The notes: generated from the letters alone by a model not told the origin. Shown: positions 1 to 8,750, numbered from the stretch's first letter. The stretch is DNA of 64,000 bases from Phycisphaerales bacterium (GCA_003142595.1 PLMU01000011.1:4713-68712); one strand, 5' to 3'. Program-made: numbers and translations.

Positions 1-274
1 CAAAAGCAGCCTTGTTTCTGTAATTACCCAGTCTGAAAAACTCCTGACCAAGTTTATCCCCGATTGGCAGGGTTCGCTAAAAAGAGCAATAGAAAAAGGC
101 GGCGGCACAGGGCTTCTTGCGGAAAGCGACTCGCTATTCGGCACAGCAAGCGCAGCGGGGAAACTGCCGGCTGCGGCAGGATTCGATTATGGCAAAAATC
201 CCGACGGCTCAGCCAAGAACGCCCCGCCGACACTTCCTAAGCCATCGACTGAAAAAAAGACTGAGAAAAAGTAG
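1..274 (+). CDS. C-terminal end of an unknown protein (truncated by window edge)
   Basis: An open frame enters from the left edge (codons in the frame starting at base 2) and ends with TAG at 272-274, giving about 90 residues. The tail is rich in Gly, Ala, Pro and Lys and finishes with a strongly basic Lys/Glu stretch (KPSTEKKTEKK). No catalytic motif, membrane segment or known domain is visible in this part. Its codon use resembles the genes that follow. I cannot name the family; the missing N-terminal part would be needed. The frame stays open to the edge and the stop is followed by a recognisable promoter, which supports it being a real gene end. Confidence 0.5.
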   Translation, partial: KSSLVSVITQSEKLLTKFIPDWQGSLKRAIEKGGGTGLLAESDSLFGTASAAGKLPAAAGFDYGKNPDGSAKNAPPTLPKPSTEKKTEKK

Positions 275-294
275 CCATATAAATCACACAGAAT

Positions 295-323
295 TTGCAT
301 TCTACCAGTTTATTTCTTATAAT
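295..323 (+). promoter_or_regulatory. Sigma-70-type promoter for the structured RNA/ABC importer operon
   Basis: TTGCAT at 295-300 and a perfect TATAAT at 318-323 are separated by 17 bases. Transcription would start near 330, just ahead of a GC-rich structured stretch (331-424) and about 200 bases before the first importer gene. Confidence 0.55.
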
Positions 324-330
324 ATATATG

Positions 331-424
331 GAGCGGGTAATTCCTGTAGTGGGTTGCCTCGGGCACCGGACCCCAAGGGCGGTTGGGCCCAGGGCGGTCG
401 GCATTACAGGGGCCGCTTTTTTTA
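331..424 (+). ncRNA. Candidate small structured RNA or leader with terminator-like end
   Basis: A GC-rich island in an AT-rich spacer folds as a rod. Bases 332-336 pair with 413-417, bases 343-351 pair with 402-410 (one G-U pair), and 372-376 pair with 383-387 around a 6-base loop. It ends in eight T residues at 417-424. A near-consensus promoter lies directly upstream at the right distance, so it could be an independent ~95-nt RNA. Alternatively it is a leader (riboswitch or attenuator) of the ABC importer operon that starts at 531. It lacks the GGAA tetraloop region of SRP RNA, and I cannot assign it to a known class. Confidence 0.35.
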
Positions 425-530
425 TGCGCAGGATTTAAACAACGTCCAATAAAAGATTGGCACATAGGATGCTTTTTTGATAGAATTTCCAGGTCGTTGA
501 AAATAACAGAAACAATGGAGGTTTGAGCTG

Positions 531-2282
531 ATGAACGGACTGCCGGGCACAGGCACAAAGGCATTTTTTTTACTCTTCCTTCTAATCATCATAATATTAT
601 TGCAGTTATTATCCCAAAACCAGTTTAGCAGGTTCAGCCAAAGATTAAACTCACTCGAAAAAATCATATCCATCGCACCGGTGCAAAATCAAATACCGGC
701 AAAACAAGTCGGAAATGAGTCCTCCTTCGCTAAAGCTACGGAGGATGAAGGCGACTGGCTGGTGTGGGCATTGGCTGTCGAGCCGAAAACGCTAAATCTT
801 ATTTCCTCCGACCAGGATATTTATACCACATGGATGGTATTTGAAACGGTTTTTGAGCCGTTGATGGCGTATGACTACGATGAGGTGAAACTAAAACCGT
901 GTCTTGCAAAAAGCTGCCAGGTATCCGATGACGGACTTGAGATAACATATACATTAAGAGACGATATTCACTTTTCCGATGGCGTGCCGATTACCGCAGA
1001 TGATGTTATTTTTACATATCAAACTCTCATAAATCCGAAAATTGACGCGCAGCTCGTGGCACAATCATACGTTGATGTTGACAGGGTTGAACGCATCGAC
1101 GATAAAACGGTCAAATTCTATATGAAACGGCCGTACTTTCTGGCTCAGGAAGTAACATCGCTGTGGCAGGTGGGCGTATTTCCCAAACATATCTACCAAT
1201 TTAAAGACCCGCAGGAATTTAACAAACGCATATCGAATCCAATCGGCAGCGGACCATATGTTTTTGAAAAATGGGACACGGGAGATAAGGTAACGTTCCG
1301 CAGAAACGAAAACTACTGGGGAACGAAACCGAAGATAAAAAAAGTAATATATAAATTTATTATCAACGATAAGGCCAGACTGCAGGCACTTCGCAGCGGT
1401 GATGTCGATATGATGATTCCTGCGCCGGAACAGTATGCCGAGCTGATTAAGGATAAAAATTTCACGAAAGACTTCAGATGTGTCGCTTACTGGAGTCCGG
1501 GAACACCTTATTTCTATATCGGGTGGAATGAAGACACGCCATTTTTTGCCGACAGGCAGGTAAGACTTGCGATGACGGAGATGCTGGACAGGAAAGGAAT
1601 GGTAAAACATCTTCTCAAAGACAGCGGGCAGGAAATAACCGGACCGTATCAGATACTCACCAGAGAAAACGACCCAAATATTCAGCCGTGGCCTTACGAC
1701 CCTAATAAGACTGCCCAGTTGCTTGACGAAGCCGGGTGGAAAGACCACGACGGCGACGGGATACGCGACAAAAATGGAGTCCCTTTCAGATTCAAATTTG
1801 CTTACGCAGCCGATAACGGCTTATATCAAAATATAGCCAACGTTCTAAAAGACTCCGCAGCTAAAGTGGGGATAGAGGTAATAGCTGACCCTGTCGAATG
1901 GTCAGTCCTGATAACAAGGATTAACGACCGGAAATTCGAGTCGATGATTATGGGCTGGGGCGGGCAGATAATAGAAGACCAATACCAGATTTTTCATTCA
2001 TCGCAAATCGGCAAAGGCGGGTCGAATTATGTAGGCTTTAAAAACGCCGAAGCCGATAAAGTCCTTGAGCAGATAAGGCGCACAATGGACGAGGAAAAAC
2101 GTATAGAATTAAGTCGAAAATTTCACAGCATAGTGCACTACGAACAGCCATATACTTTTTTGTTTTCAAGACCAACATACCGTATAATTTTGCCTCGGTT
2201 TGAAAATGTAATTATTCATAAACTCGGTCTTAAAGAAGAAGAATGGTATGTGCCGAAAGATAAACAGAAATATAAAAATTAA
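531..2282 (+). CDS. ABC importer substrate-binding protein (SBP family 5), first copy
   Basis: 583-residue extracytoplasmic solute-binding protein of the DppA/OppA/NikA type. It captures oligopeptides, nickel complexes or related solutes and delivers them to the permeases encoded downstream. An N-terminal hydrophobic segment (about residues 11-30) is followed directly by a Gln/Ser/Asn-rich linker without a lipobox Cys, so it is probably membrane-anchored. Family hallmarks include FSDGVPITADDVIFTYQTL and the NPIGSGPYVFEKW region. A GGAGGT ribosome site (517-522) fixes the start. It is the first gene of a six-gene operon and is followed by a paralogue. A short palindromic repeat at 720-745 is inserted in frame and encodes the linker peptide SSFAKATEDEG. 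The ligand cannot be told from sequence. Confidence 0.9.
   Translation: MNGLPGTGTKAFFLLFLLIIIILLQLLSQNQFSRFSQRLNSLEKIISIAPVQNQIPAKQVGNESSFAKATEDEGDWLVWALAVEPKTLNLISSDQDIYTTWMVFETVFEPLMAYDYDEVKLKPCLAKSCQVSDDGLEITYTLRDDIHFSDGVPITADDVIFTYQTLINPKIDAQLVAQSYVDVDRVERIDDKTVKFYMKRPYFLAQEVTSLWQVGVFPKHIYQFKDPQEFNKRISNPIGSGPYVFEKWDTGDKVTFRRNENYWGTKPKIKKVIYKFIINDKARLQALRSGDVDMMIPAPEQYAELIKDKNFTKDFRCVAYWSPGTPYFYIGWNEDTPFFADRQVRLAMTEMLDRKGMVKHLLKDSGQEITGPYQILTRENDPNIQPWPYDPNKTAQLLDEAGWKDHDGDGIRDKNGVPFRFKFAYAADNGLYQNIANVLKDSAAKVGIEVIADPVEWSVLITRINDRKFESMIMGWGGQIIEDQYQIFHSSQIGKGGSNYVGFKNAEADKVLEQIRRTMDEEKRIELSRKFHSIVHYEQPYTFLFSRPTYRIILPRFENVIIHKLGLKEEEWYVPKDKQKYKN
720..745 (+). repeat. In-frame palindromic repeat element encoding SFAKATEDE-type peptide
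   Basis: An imperfect 26-base palindrome: the outer six bases at 720-725 and 740-745 pair perfectly, and GCT/AGC pairs flank an AA loop. It sits in the non-conserved linker between the membrane anchor and the binding domain. The same kind of peptide-coding palindrome recurs in unrelated proteins of uncultured bacteria (recalled, not searched), similar in behaviour to Rickettsia palindromic elements. Confidence 0.5.
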
Positions 2283-2317
2283 TTTAAAATTTAAAAATTA
2301 AAATGTAAAATTGTGGA

Positions 2318-2334
2318 ATCAGCCTTCGGCTGAT
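2318..2334. repeat. Short hairpin between the two binding-protein genes
   Basis: Seven perfect base pairs (2318-2324 with 2328-2334) around a 3-base loop, with no T-run after it, so probably not a terminator. The sequence looks like one of the small palindromic repeats scattered through this window. It could also modulate the expression ratio of the two binding proteins. Confidence 0.35.
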
Positions 2335-2357
2335 GAATATTTTATAGGAGTATTATT

Positions 2358-4100
2358 ATGAATGGACGGTCGGGGTGGTTTGCGTTTTTATTGTTTTTAC
2401 TGATTTTGGCGGTAATTTTGCTTCAGGTTCTGTCGATGATTCAGTCGGACAGGCTATATGAAAGGCTTAATGTCCTTCTGGACGCGGTATCTGGCCAGCG
2501 GCAGGAGACAACGAACAAGCAGGAGTCAAATTTGACAGCCCAGCCTGCAAATAAGCAGCCGGGCGACGAAGGCGACTGGCTGGTCCAACACCTTGGTGGA
2601 GAGCCAAGGAGTTTAAATCCTATTTCCGTTGATTACACTATGGAAAGCATAAGGGTATGCGAAAGAAATATTTTTGAGACTTTATTTTATTACGATTTAG
2701 ACTTCGATGGAGTAAAACTCAAACCTGTATTAGCGGAAAGTCTAAAAGTTTCGGATGACGGCCTTGAAATGACTGTCAAACTAAAGGAAAATATCTGGTT
2801 TTCTGACGGCACGCCAATCACAGCAGACGATGTTGTCTTTACGTTTGAAACTATAATGAATCCTCGCATAGACGTTGCCGATTTAAGAGGATATTATCAG
2901 AATATTAAAGAGGTCGTAAAGACAGATAATAAAACTGTTAAATTTATTTTCAACGAGCTTTACTGGAAAACTCTGGAGTCGGTAGGAGTCTTCGAAGTAC
3001 TGCCTAAACATATATACCAGTTTAAAGACCCTAACGAATTTAATAAACGCATATCAAATCCTGTGGGCAGCGGGCCCTATATATTCGATAGATGGGATGT
3101 CGGACAGCAAATAATTCTTAAACGAAACGAAAATTACTGGGGCAAAAAGCCGAATATGAAAAAGATGGTTTTTAAAATCATCACAAACAGCACTGCGGCA
3201 CTTCAGGCACTTCGTTCTCACGATATAGATTATATGGAACCGCGATCAGAACAATTCGCGGAAGTATCCAAAGATGAACAATTTAAAAAAGAATTCAATA
3301 TACTGTCGTATTGGGAGCCAAGCGGAGGATACGCTTATATCGGCTGGAATGAAAATACGCCTTACTTCAAAGACAGTAAAGTAAGACTGGCAATGACTCA
3401 TATAATAAACCGCAAAGCGATTGTCGAATATCTTCTCAAAGGCAATGCTACAGTAATTTCAGGACCATTTTATTTATACGGCAAACAGAACGACCCGAAT
3501 ATCAAGCCTTGGCCGTACGACCCAAATTATGCAAAACAATTACTTAAAAAAGCAGGATGGGCCGATACTGATAAAGATGGAATACTCGATAAAAACGGAA
3601 TTCCTTTTCGCTTTAAATTTTCTTATCCCGCAGAGAGCCAGACCGGAGAAGGCATAGCAAAGCTGTTAAAAGACGATGGCGCCAAAGTCGGCATTGACGT
3701 AATTGCTGATCCGGTTGAATGGTCGATTTTTATTGAAAAAATGAACAGCGGCCAGTTTGATGCATGTATGTCGGGATGGGCAGGCACAATAGAATCAGAC
3801 CCTTATCAGCTATTTCATTCTTCTCAAATGAAAGACAGAGGAAATAACCGTGTCGGATTTAACAATAAAGAAGCCGATGCTCTTATTGAAGAATCAAGAA
3901 GGACACTGGACGAGAATAAGAGATATGCCCTGTATCACAAATTTCACCAACTGCTGCATCAGGAACAGCCATACACATTTTTATTCAGTAAACCAACTTT
4001 TGGATTTATAGATAAAAGATTTGAAAATGTAAATGTTCACAAACTCGGCGTCGATACATTTGAATGGTATGTGCCAAAGGAAAAGCAGCGATATAAATGA
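2358..4100 (+). CDS. ABC importer substrate-binding protein (SBP family 5), second copy
   Basis: 580-residue paralogue of the preceding gene, with the same layout: N-terminal hydrophobic anchor, Gln/Thr/Asn-rich linker, then an SBP family 5 domain (LAESLKVSDDGLEMTVKL, FSDGTPITADDVVFTFETI, NPVGSGPYIFDRW). A GGAG site at 2347-2350 supports the ATG. It ends in an ATGA overlap with the first permease gene, showing translational coupling. It lacks the in-frame palindrome of copy one. The tandem pair suggests one transporter served by two binding proteins with different ligands, which is an inference from context. Confidence 0.9.
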   Translation: MNGRSGWFAFLLFLLILAVILLQVLSMIQSDRLYERLNVLLDAVSGQRQETTNKQESNLTAQPANKQPGDEGDWLVQHLGGEPRSLNPISVDYTMESIRVCERNIFETLFYYDLDFDGVKLKPVLAESLKVSDDGLEMTVKLKENIWFSDGTPITADDVVFTFETIMNPRIDVADLRGYYQNIKEVVKTDNKTVKFIFNELYWKTLESVGVFEVLPKHIYQFKDPNEFNKRISNPVGSGPYIFDRWDVGQQIILKRNENYWGKKPNMKKMVFKIITNSTAALQALRSHDIDYMEPRSEQFAEVSKDEQFKKEFNILSYWEPSGGYAYIGWNENTPYFKDSKVRLAMTHIINRKAIVEYLLKGNATVISGPFYLYGKQNDPNIKPWPYDPNYAKQLLKKAGWADTDKDGILDKNGIPFRFKFSYPAESQTGEGIAKLLKDDGAKVGIDVIADPVEWSIFIEKMNSGQFDACMSGWAGTIESDPYQLFHSSQMKDRGNNRVGFNNKEADALIEESRRTLDENKRYALYHKFHQLLHQEQPYTFLFSKPTFGFIDKRFENVNVHKLGVDTFEWYVPKEKQRYK

Positions 4101-5095
4101 CAACATATATAATCAGGCGAATTTTGTTAATGATTCCGACGATACTGGGCATAACCATAATGGTTTTTGCCATCAGCCGAGCTGCGCCGGGCGACCCTGT
4201 GAGCCTGTCGATGGGACCCAACGGCCAAATGAACGCGCAGCGAGCGGCGGACGTCAGAAAAGCGAGAATGGCGCTTTACGGGCTGGATAAGCCTATACCT
4301 GTCCAATACGCAATATGGCTGAAGCGCGTCGTTAAGCTGGATTTCGGCGATTCAATCAAACATCATCGGCCTGTGATTGACCTCATACGCGAGAGGCTTC
4401 CGGTAACAATTACTCTCAATCTGATTTCAATCGTGATTATTTATCTTATTTCAATACCGCTGGGAATATTTACGGCGGTAAAACAGGGCAAATTTTCCGA
4501 CAAGGTAAGCTCTATAATATTATTTATGCTGTGGTCGCTGCCGAGTATGTGGGTCGGCCAAATGCTGATAGGTTATCTTTGCGGGCCGACATTTAAAAAT
4601 TGGTTTCCGCCTGCGGGGCTGAGCAGCAATTTTGCCGATTCCCTGCCGTTTTTCCCGTGGCTTGGCGACCGGCTTTGGCATCTTGTTCTGCCGGTGGTAT
4701 GCCTGAGCTATTCGGGATTTGCATATCTGACAAAACAGGTGCGAGCGGGAATGCTTGATAATCTTCGCAGCGATTATATCCGCACGGCAAGAGCAAAGGG
4801 ACTGGATAACTGGACGGTAACGTTCAGACACGCATTTCGAAACAGCGTTATACCTGTAATTACAATTATGGCGTCTCTGCTGCCGGCGATGATTGGCGGC
4901 TCTGTCATTATCGAAAGTATTTTCAGCATACCGGGAATGGGCAGACTGGCGTTCGAGGCGATTACAACGCGAGATTATAACGTAGTGATGGCGGTGGCGA
5001 CAACGGCAGGATTTCTCGACATTGTCGGTCTGCTGCTTGCCGATATCGCTTATGCAATCGCAGACCCGAGAATAAGTTTTGAGCGAATGGAATAA
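4097..5095 (+). CDS. dppB: ABC transporter permease, DppB/OppB family
   Basis: 332-residue inner-membrane permease of the peptide/nickel ABC importer family. The first transmembrane segment (residues about 9-29, LMIPTILGITIMVFAISRA) is followed by the conserved periplasmic APGDP motif. The EAA-type cytoplasmic loop (YIRTARAKGLDNWTVTFRHA), which contacts the ATPases, lies near residues 230-250. The ATG overlaps the stop of the second binding protein. Dpp, Opp and Nik permeases cannot be separated by sequence alone, so the symbol denotes family only. It should pair with the next permease to form the membrane channel. Confidence 0.9.
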   Translation: MTTYIIRRILLMIPTILGITIMVFAISRAAPGDPVSLSMGPNGQMNAQRAADVRKARMALYGLDKPIPVQYAIWLKRVVKLDFGDSIKHHRPVIDLIRERLPVTITLNLISIVIIYLISIPLGIFTAVKQGKFSDKVSSIILFMLWSLPSMWVGQMLIGYLCGPTFKNWFPPAGLSSNFADSLPFFPWLGDRLWHLVLPVVCLSYSGFAYLTKQVRAGMLDNLRSDYIRTARAKGLDNWTVTFRHAFRNSVIPVITIMASLLPAMIGGSVIIESIFSIPGMGRLAFEAITTRDYNVVMAVATTAGFLDIVGLLLADIAYAIADPRISFERME

Positions 5096-5104
5096 ATTAA
5101 CCAT

Positions 5105-5140
5105 CCCGATGCGTCGGGACTTTCGCTGCGCTTCAGCGAA
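5105..5140. repeat. Double-hairpin repeat abutting the start of the next gene
   Basis: Two adjacent hairpins: 5105-5109 with 5114-5118 (five pairs, four-base loop) and 5122-5128 with 5134-5140 (seven pairs, five-base loop). They fill the whole gap between the two permease genes, and the last base is the A of the first possible ATG. The spacing leaves no ribosome site, so the element may have been inserted here or may affect translation. Confidence 0.45.
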
Positions 5141-6363
5141 TGAAAACAAATGAATATAAAAAAATGGAATTAAAAACAGAAAAAAAGAACTGGGGAACAT
5201 CTTACGGCCAGCTTGTCTGGCAGCAGTTTTCCAAGAACCGGACAAACCTGGTATGTATGTGGTTTATAATAATACTTTTTACGATTGCGGTTCTTGCACC
5301 GTTTATCGCAAATGATAAGCCTTTGATAATTCATATTGACGGCAAAGTGCATTTTCCGCTTTTCGATACCCTGACGGCAAATGACTATGCGGTGTTTATT
5401 GCGGCGATAACCGGCATCACTCTGATTTCATTAATCAGGCGCAACAGCCGAAAAGTCGACCCATTCCTGCGTTCTGGGGTGTTGTGGAAGCAAGTATTAA
5501 TCTGCACAGGAACTCTGCTTGTCGGCATAATACTTCTGCTTGTTTTTATGCCGCGTAAACTCGACGCTACCGATTACAGGGCGATGATAGCCAGCGGCAA
5601 AGCGAGCGACGCGATTTTCCCGCTTGTTCCCTACGGATACGGGCGAACGGATATAAAGGTTAGCCAGAAACCGCCGAGCAATGAACACTGGCTTGGCACA
5701 GATGACGTCGGTTCGGATGTTTTGTGCAGACTCATTCACGGAACACGCATTTCATTGTCTGTCGGATTTGTAGCGGTAGGCATTGCAAGCGTTATCGGAA
5801 TTGTTTTCGGCGCGATAATGGGATACTTCGGCGGAAAAATAGATTTTCTCGGGATGAGACTACTGGAAATTATGATGTCGGTGCCGACGTTCTTTCTGAT
5901 TATCACTATTGTGGCGTTTTTCCCGCGAAGTCTGCTGAATATAATGATTATCATCGGCATAACAAGCTGGACGGACGACGCAAGATTCATACGCGCGGAA
6001 TTTTTCAAACTGCGCAACCAGGATTTTGTTCAGGCGGCAATCTCGCTGGGTCTTCCGCTGCGAAGCATTCTGTTTCGCCATATGCTGCCCAACGGCATCG
6101 CGCCGGTTCTTGTCAGTATAACATTCGGAGTGGCAGGAGCGATATTTATCGAATCGGCGCTGAGCTTTCTGGGCTTTGGTGTAGCGCCGCCGACGCCGAG
6201 CTGGGGACAGATGCTAAGCACAGGAGTCAGCACGACGGGTGAATTTTTGTGGTGGCTGACACTGTTTCCCGGTCTTGCGATATTTTTTACGGTAACTGCG
6301 TATAACCTGCTTGGCGAAGGCCTGCGGGACGCAATCGACCCGAAACTGAGAAAGGCAGTATGA
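5140..6363 (+). CDS. dppC: ABC transporter permease, DppC/OppC family, enlarged
   Basis: 407-residue permease, about 100 residues longer than typical DppC/OppC proteins. The N-terminal cytoplasmic tail and first membrane segment are normal, but an extra stretch (about residues 65-165) with two further hydrophobic segments precedes the conserved GTDDVGSDVLCRLIHGTRIS motif. The EAA loop (FVQAAISLGLPLRSILFRHM) is intact. The start is uncertain: ATGs at 5140, 5152 and 5164 are in frame and none has a clear ribosome site, because a repeat element occupies the leader. It ends in an ATGA overlap with the first ATPase gene. It forms the channel with the preceding permease. Confidence 0.88.
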   Translation: MKTNEYKKMELKTEKKNWGTSYGQLVWQQFSKNRTNLVCMWFIIILFTIAVLAPFIANDKPLIIHIDGKVHFPLFDTLTANDYAVFIAAITGITLISLIRRNSRKVDPFLRSGVLWKQVLICTGTLLVGIILLLVFMPRKLDATDYRAMIASGKASDAIFPLVPYGYGRTDIKVSQKPPSNEHWLGTDDVGSDVLCRLIHGTRISLSVGFVAVGIASVIGIVFGAIMGYFGGKIDFLGMRLLEIMMSVPTFFLIITIVAFFPRSLLNIMIIIGITSWTDDARFIRAEFFKLRNQDFVQAAISLGLPLRSILFRHMLPNGIAPVLVSITFGVAGAIFIESALSFLGFGVAPPTPSWGQMLSTGVSTTGEFLWWLTLFPGLAIFFTVTAYNLLGEGLRDAIDPKLRKAV

Positions 6364-7352
6364 CAGAAAACGGAAAAATTTTGTCGATTCAAAACCTTTC
6401 GACCTTTTTCGATACCGAACTTGGCGTCGCAAAGGCTGTGCAGGATGTGTCCTTTGAAATTGAAAAGGGAAAGACCCTTGCGCTTGTCGGCGAAAGCGGA
6501 TGCGGCAAAAGCGTAACCGCCCTTTCGATTATGCGGCTGATTCCGACTCCGCCGGGCAGGATAGAATCGGGAAAAATCTTTTATAGAGAGCATAATATTC
6601 TCGAATTTTCCGAAAAACAAATGCGGGGAATACGCGGCAATAAAATCGCGATGATATTTCAGGAGCCGATGACGAGTTTGAATCCGGTTTATACCATCGG
6701 CGACCAGATTGTAGAAGCAATTACGCTGCATCAGAAAAAAACTTACGAACAGGCGTGGTCAATGGCGCAGGAAATGCTTGATAAGGTTCGTATTCCCGAC
6801 CCGGCAAGGAGGATGTCGGAATATCCGCACCTGCTGTCGGGCGGAATGAGGCAGCGAGTTATGATTGCGATGGCGATATCGTGCAAGCCTTCGCTGCTGA
6901 TCGCAGACGAGCCGACGACCGCGCTCGATGTTACCATACAGGCACAGATTCTCGATTTGCTCGACGAACTGCAGCAAAGCGAAAATATGAGCATTCTCCT
7001 GATTACACACGACCTTGGAGTTGTGGCCCAGCGTGCGGACGATGTCGCCGTGATGTATGCTTCGAAAATCGCCGAGAAGTGCTCGTGCAAAGAACTATTT
7101 AAAAATCCGCTGCATCCTTATACGCAAGGACTATTACACTCGCTGCCGCAACTGGGGACAAGACAAAAAAGGCTGAATACCATCGCGGGAAACGTTCCGG
7201 AACCGCTGAATTTCCCCAGCGGGTGCAAATTTCATACCCGCTGCCCTATCGGATGCAACGATAAGAGATGCCAGACGGCCGAACCGGAATTGAAAGAAGT
7301 TTCAAAAGACCATTTCGCTGCGTGCTGGTATGCACCGGGATATGAAAAGTAA
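6360..7352 (+). CDS. dppD: ABC transporter ATP-binding protein, DppD/OppD family
   Basis: 330-residue cytoplasmic ATPase. Walker A GESGCGKS lies near residue 44, the signature LLSGGMRQR near 159, Walker B LLIADEPTTALD near 180 and the switch His in LLITHDLG near 216. The family-specific C-terminal extension carries a Cys-rich motif (FHTRCPIGCNDKRC) that in several members binds an iron-sulfur cluster. The start overlaps the upstream stop (ATGA), and only two bases separate it from the next gene. It works as a heterodimer with the DppF-type protein that follows. Confidence 0.92.
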   Translation: MTENGKILSIQNLSTFFDTELGVAKAVQDVSFEIEKGKTLALVGESGCGKSVTALSIMRLIPTPPGRIESGKIFYREHNILEFSEKQMRGIRGNKIAMIFQEPMTSLNPVYTIGDQIVEAITLHQKKTYEQAWSMAQEMLDKVRIPDPARRMSEYPHLLSGGMRQRVMIAMAISCKPSLLIADEPTTALDVTIQAQILDLLDELQQSENMSILLITHDLGVVAQRADDVAVMYASKIAEKCSCKELFKNPLHPYTQGLLHSLPQLGTRQKRLNTIAGNVPEPLNFPSGCKFHTRCPIGCNDKRCQTAEPELKEVSKDHFAACWYAPGYEK

Positions 7353-7354
7353 TT

Positions 7355-8314
7355 ATGAATAATAATATTTTATTAAAAGTTGAAAATCTTAAGACGTGGT
7401 TTCCCATCAAGAAGGGACTGCTCAGGAAAATCATCGGCCACGTCAAAGCCGTTGACGATATAAGTTTTCAGATACCGCACGGAAGCACGTTCGGACTTGT
7501 GGGCGAAAGCGGCTCAGGTAAAACCACTGCGGCCAGAACGATTGCACGGCTTATTCACGCGACAGGCGGAAAAGTGTACTTTAACGGCGAAAACATTTTG
7601 CCGCTGCATCAGTCGGAACTGAGAAGGATACGAAAAGATATATCGATAGTTTTCCAGGACCCATACAGCTCGCTAAATCCGAGAATGACGGTGGGTTCGA
7701 TTATCGCAGAGCCTTTGAGGATTCATAAAATCGCAAAGGGTTCGGAGCTAATCGACCGAATAGCGACTCTGCTCCAGAAAGTCGGCTTGTCGGCGGCACA
7801 TATCAATCGCTATCCGCACGAATTTTCCGGCGGGCAGCGGCAGCGAATCGGCATTGCAAGAGCGCTGGCGGTTGAGCCGAAACTGGTTATCTGCGATGAG
7901 CCGGTAAGCGCACTGGACGTTTCAATTCAGTCGCAGATTTTAAATCTGCTTAAAGACCTTCAGGAGCAATTCAGACTAACGTATCTTTTTATCGCTCACG
8001 ATTTATCGGTGGTCGAATTTATCAGCGATATTGTGGCGGTAATGTATCTTGGCAAAATTGTTGAAATCGCACCTGCAGTCGAGCTGTATGAAAAACCTCT
8101 GCATCCTTATACGAAACTTTTGCTTAGCGCTATCCCCCTGCCTGTGCCGGAAAGGAAAAAATCTACGGCTTTTGTCTCCGAAATCGGCCAGGAAGCGCCT
8201 GCGGGCTGCCCATTTTCGGGCAGATGCCCCATAGCAGACGGATTTTGCTGCAGAGAAATACCACCGCTGGAAGAAAAAGCACCCGGACATTTCGCGGCCT
8301 GTTTTAAAACATAA
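7355..8314 (+). CDS. dppF: ABC transporter ATP-binding protein, DppF/OppF family
   Basis: 319-residue partner ATPase. Walker A GESGSGKTT is near residue 50, the signature FSGGQRQRIGIARAL near 165 and Walker B LVICDEPVSALD near 185. The C-terminal oligopeptide-transporter motif (CPFSGRCPIADGFCC) is Cys-rich like that of its partner. It closes the importer operon (two binding proteins, two permeases, two ATPases). A 50-base gap separates it from the STAS gene, which may or may not be cotranscribed. Confidence 0.92.
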   Translation: MNNNILLKVENLKTWFPIKKGLLRKIIGHVKAVDDISFQIPHGSTFGLVGESGSGKTTAARTIARLIHATGGKVYFNGENILPLHQSELRRIRKDISIVFQDPYSSLNPRMTVGSIIAEPLRIHKIAKGSELIDRIATLLQKVGLSAAHINRYPHEFSGGQRQRIGIARALAVEPKLVICDEPVSALDVSIQSQILNLLKDLQEQFRLTYLFIAHDLSVVEFISDIVAVMYLGKIVEIAPAVELYEKPLHPYTKLLLSAIPLPVPERKKSTAFVSEIGQEAPAGCPFSGRCPIADGFCCREIPPLEEKAPGHFAACFKT

Positions 8315-8364
8315 ATCTTTCTCGACTTTTATAACGCAGATATATATAATGTATCCGACCATAT

Positions 8365-8733
8365 ATGACAGATTATAACGTAATAAAAATAATAACCGAG
8401 CCGATTGCCACGATAGTATGTTTTAATACTACAAATCTTGGCACCGAGCAGGGTCTGGAGGATGTGGCAGAGCAGATTTCGGAGCTTATAAAAAATCAAA
8501 AGCCCAAAAACATTATTATCGACTTCAGCGGCGTGAAATTTTTCTCGTCGCAGGCCTTAGGATTACTTCTCGACGCAAAGAAAAAAACATCCACCCAGAA
8601 AGGCAATATATTTATCAGCGGGATAAATCCGCAGCTTTACCGTGTTTTTAAGATTACAAACCTCGACAAAATATTCACGTTTTACCCCAACGTCAAAGCT
8701 GCTATAACCGATTTGAAAAAACTCCAAAAATAG
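8365..8733 (+). CDS. STAS-domain protein (anti-sigma-factor antagonist type)
   Basis: 122-residue single-domain protein. The central stretch IIIDFSGVKFFSSQALGLLL is the STAS-domain signature: a beta strand followed by the Ser-containing loop that in SpoIIAA/RsbV-type proteins is phosphorylated by a partner kinase. No kinase or sigma factor lies nearby, so the partner is unknown. No clear ribosome site is visible before the ATG. It may be a tail gene of the importer operon or start a new unit with the ACT-domain gene 17 bases downstream. Confidence 0.75.
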   Translation: MTDYNVIKIITEPIATIVCFNTTNLGTEQGLEDVAEQISELIKNQKPKNIIIDFSGVKFFSSQALGLLLDAKKKTSTQKGNIFISGINPQLYRVFKITNLDKIFTFYPNVKAAITDLKKLQK

Positions 8734-8750
8734 AATTAGAGAGGATAAGT

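Noticed and set aside
331-424. Signal recognition particle (4.5S) RNA
   Set aside because: Length and rod shape fit, but the conserved GGAAGGNAGC-type loop sequence is absent.
1065-1748. Long minus-strand frame opposite the first binding-protein gene
   Set aside because: It is antisense to a clear SBP family 5 gene and has no ribosome site or domain of its own.
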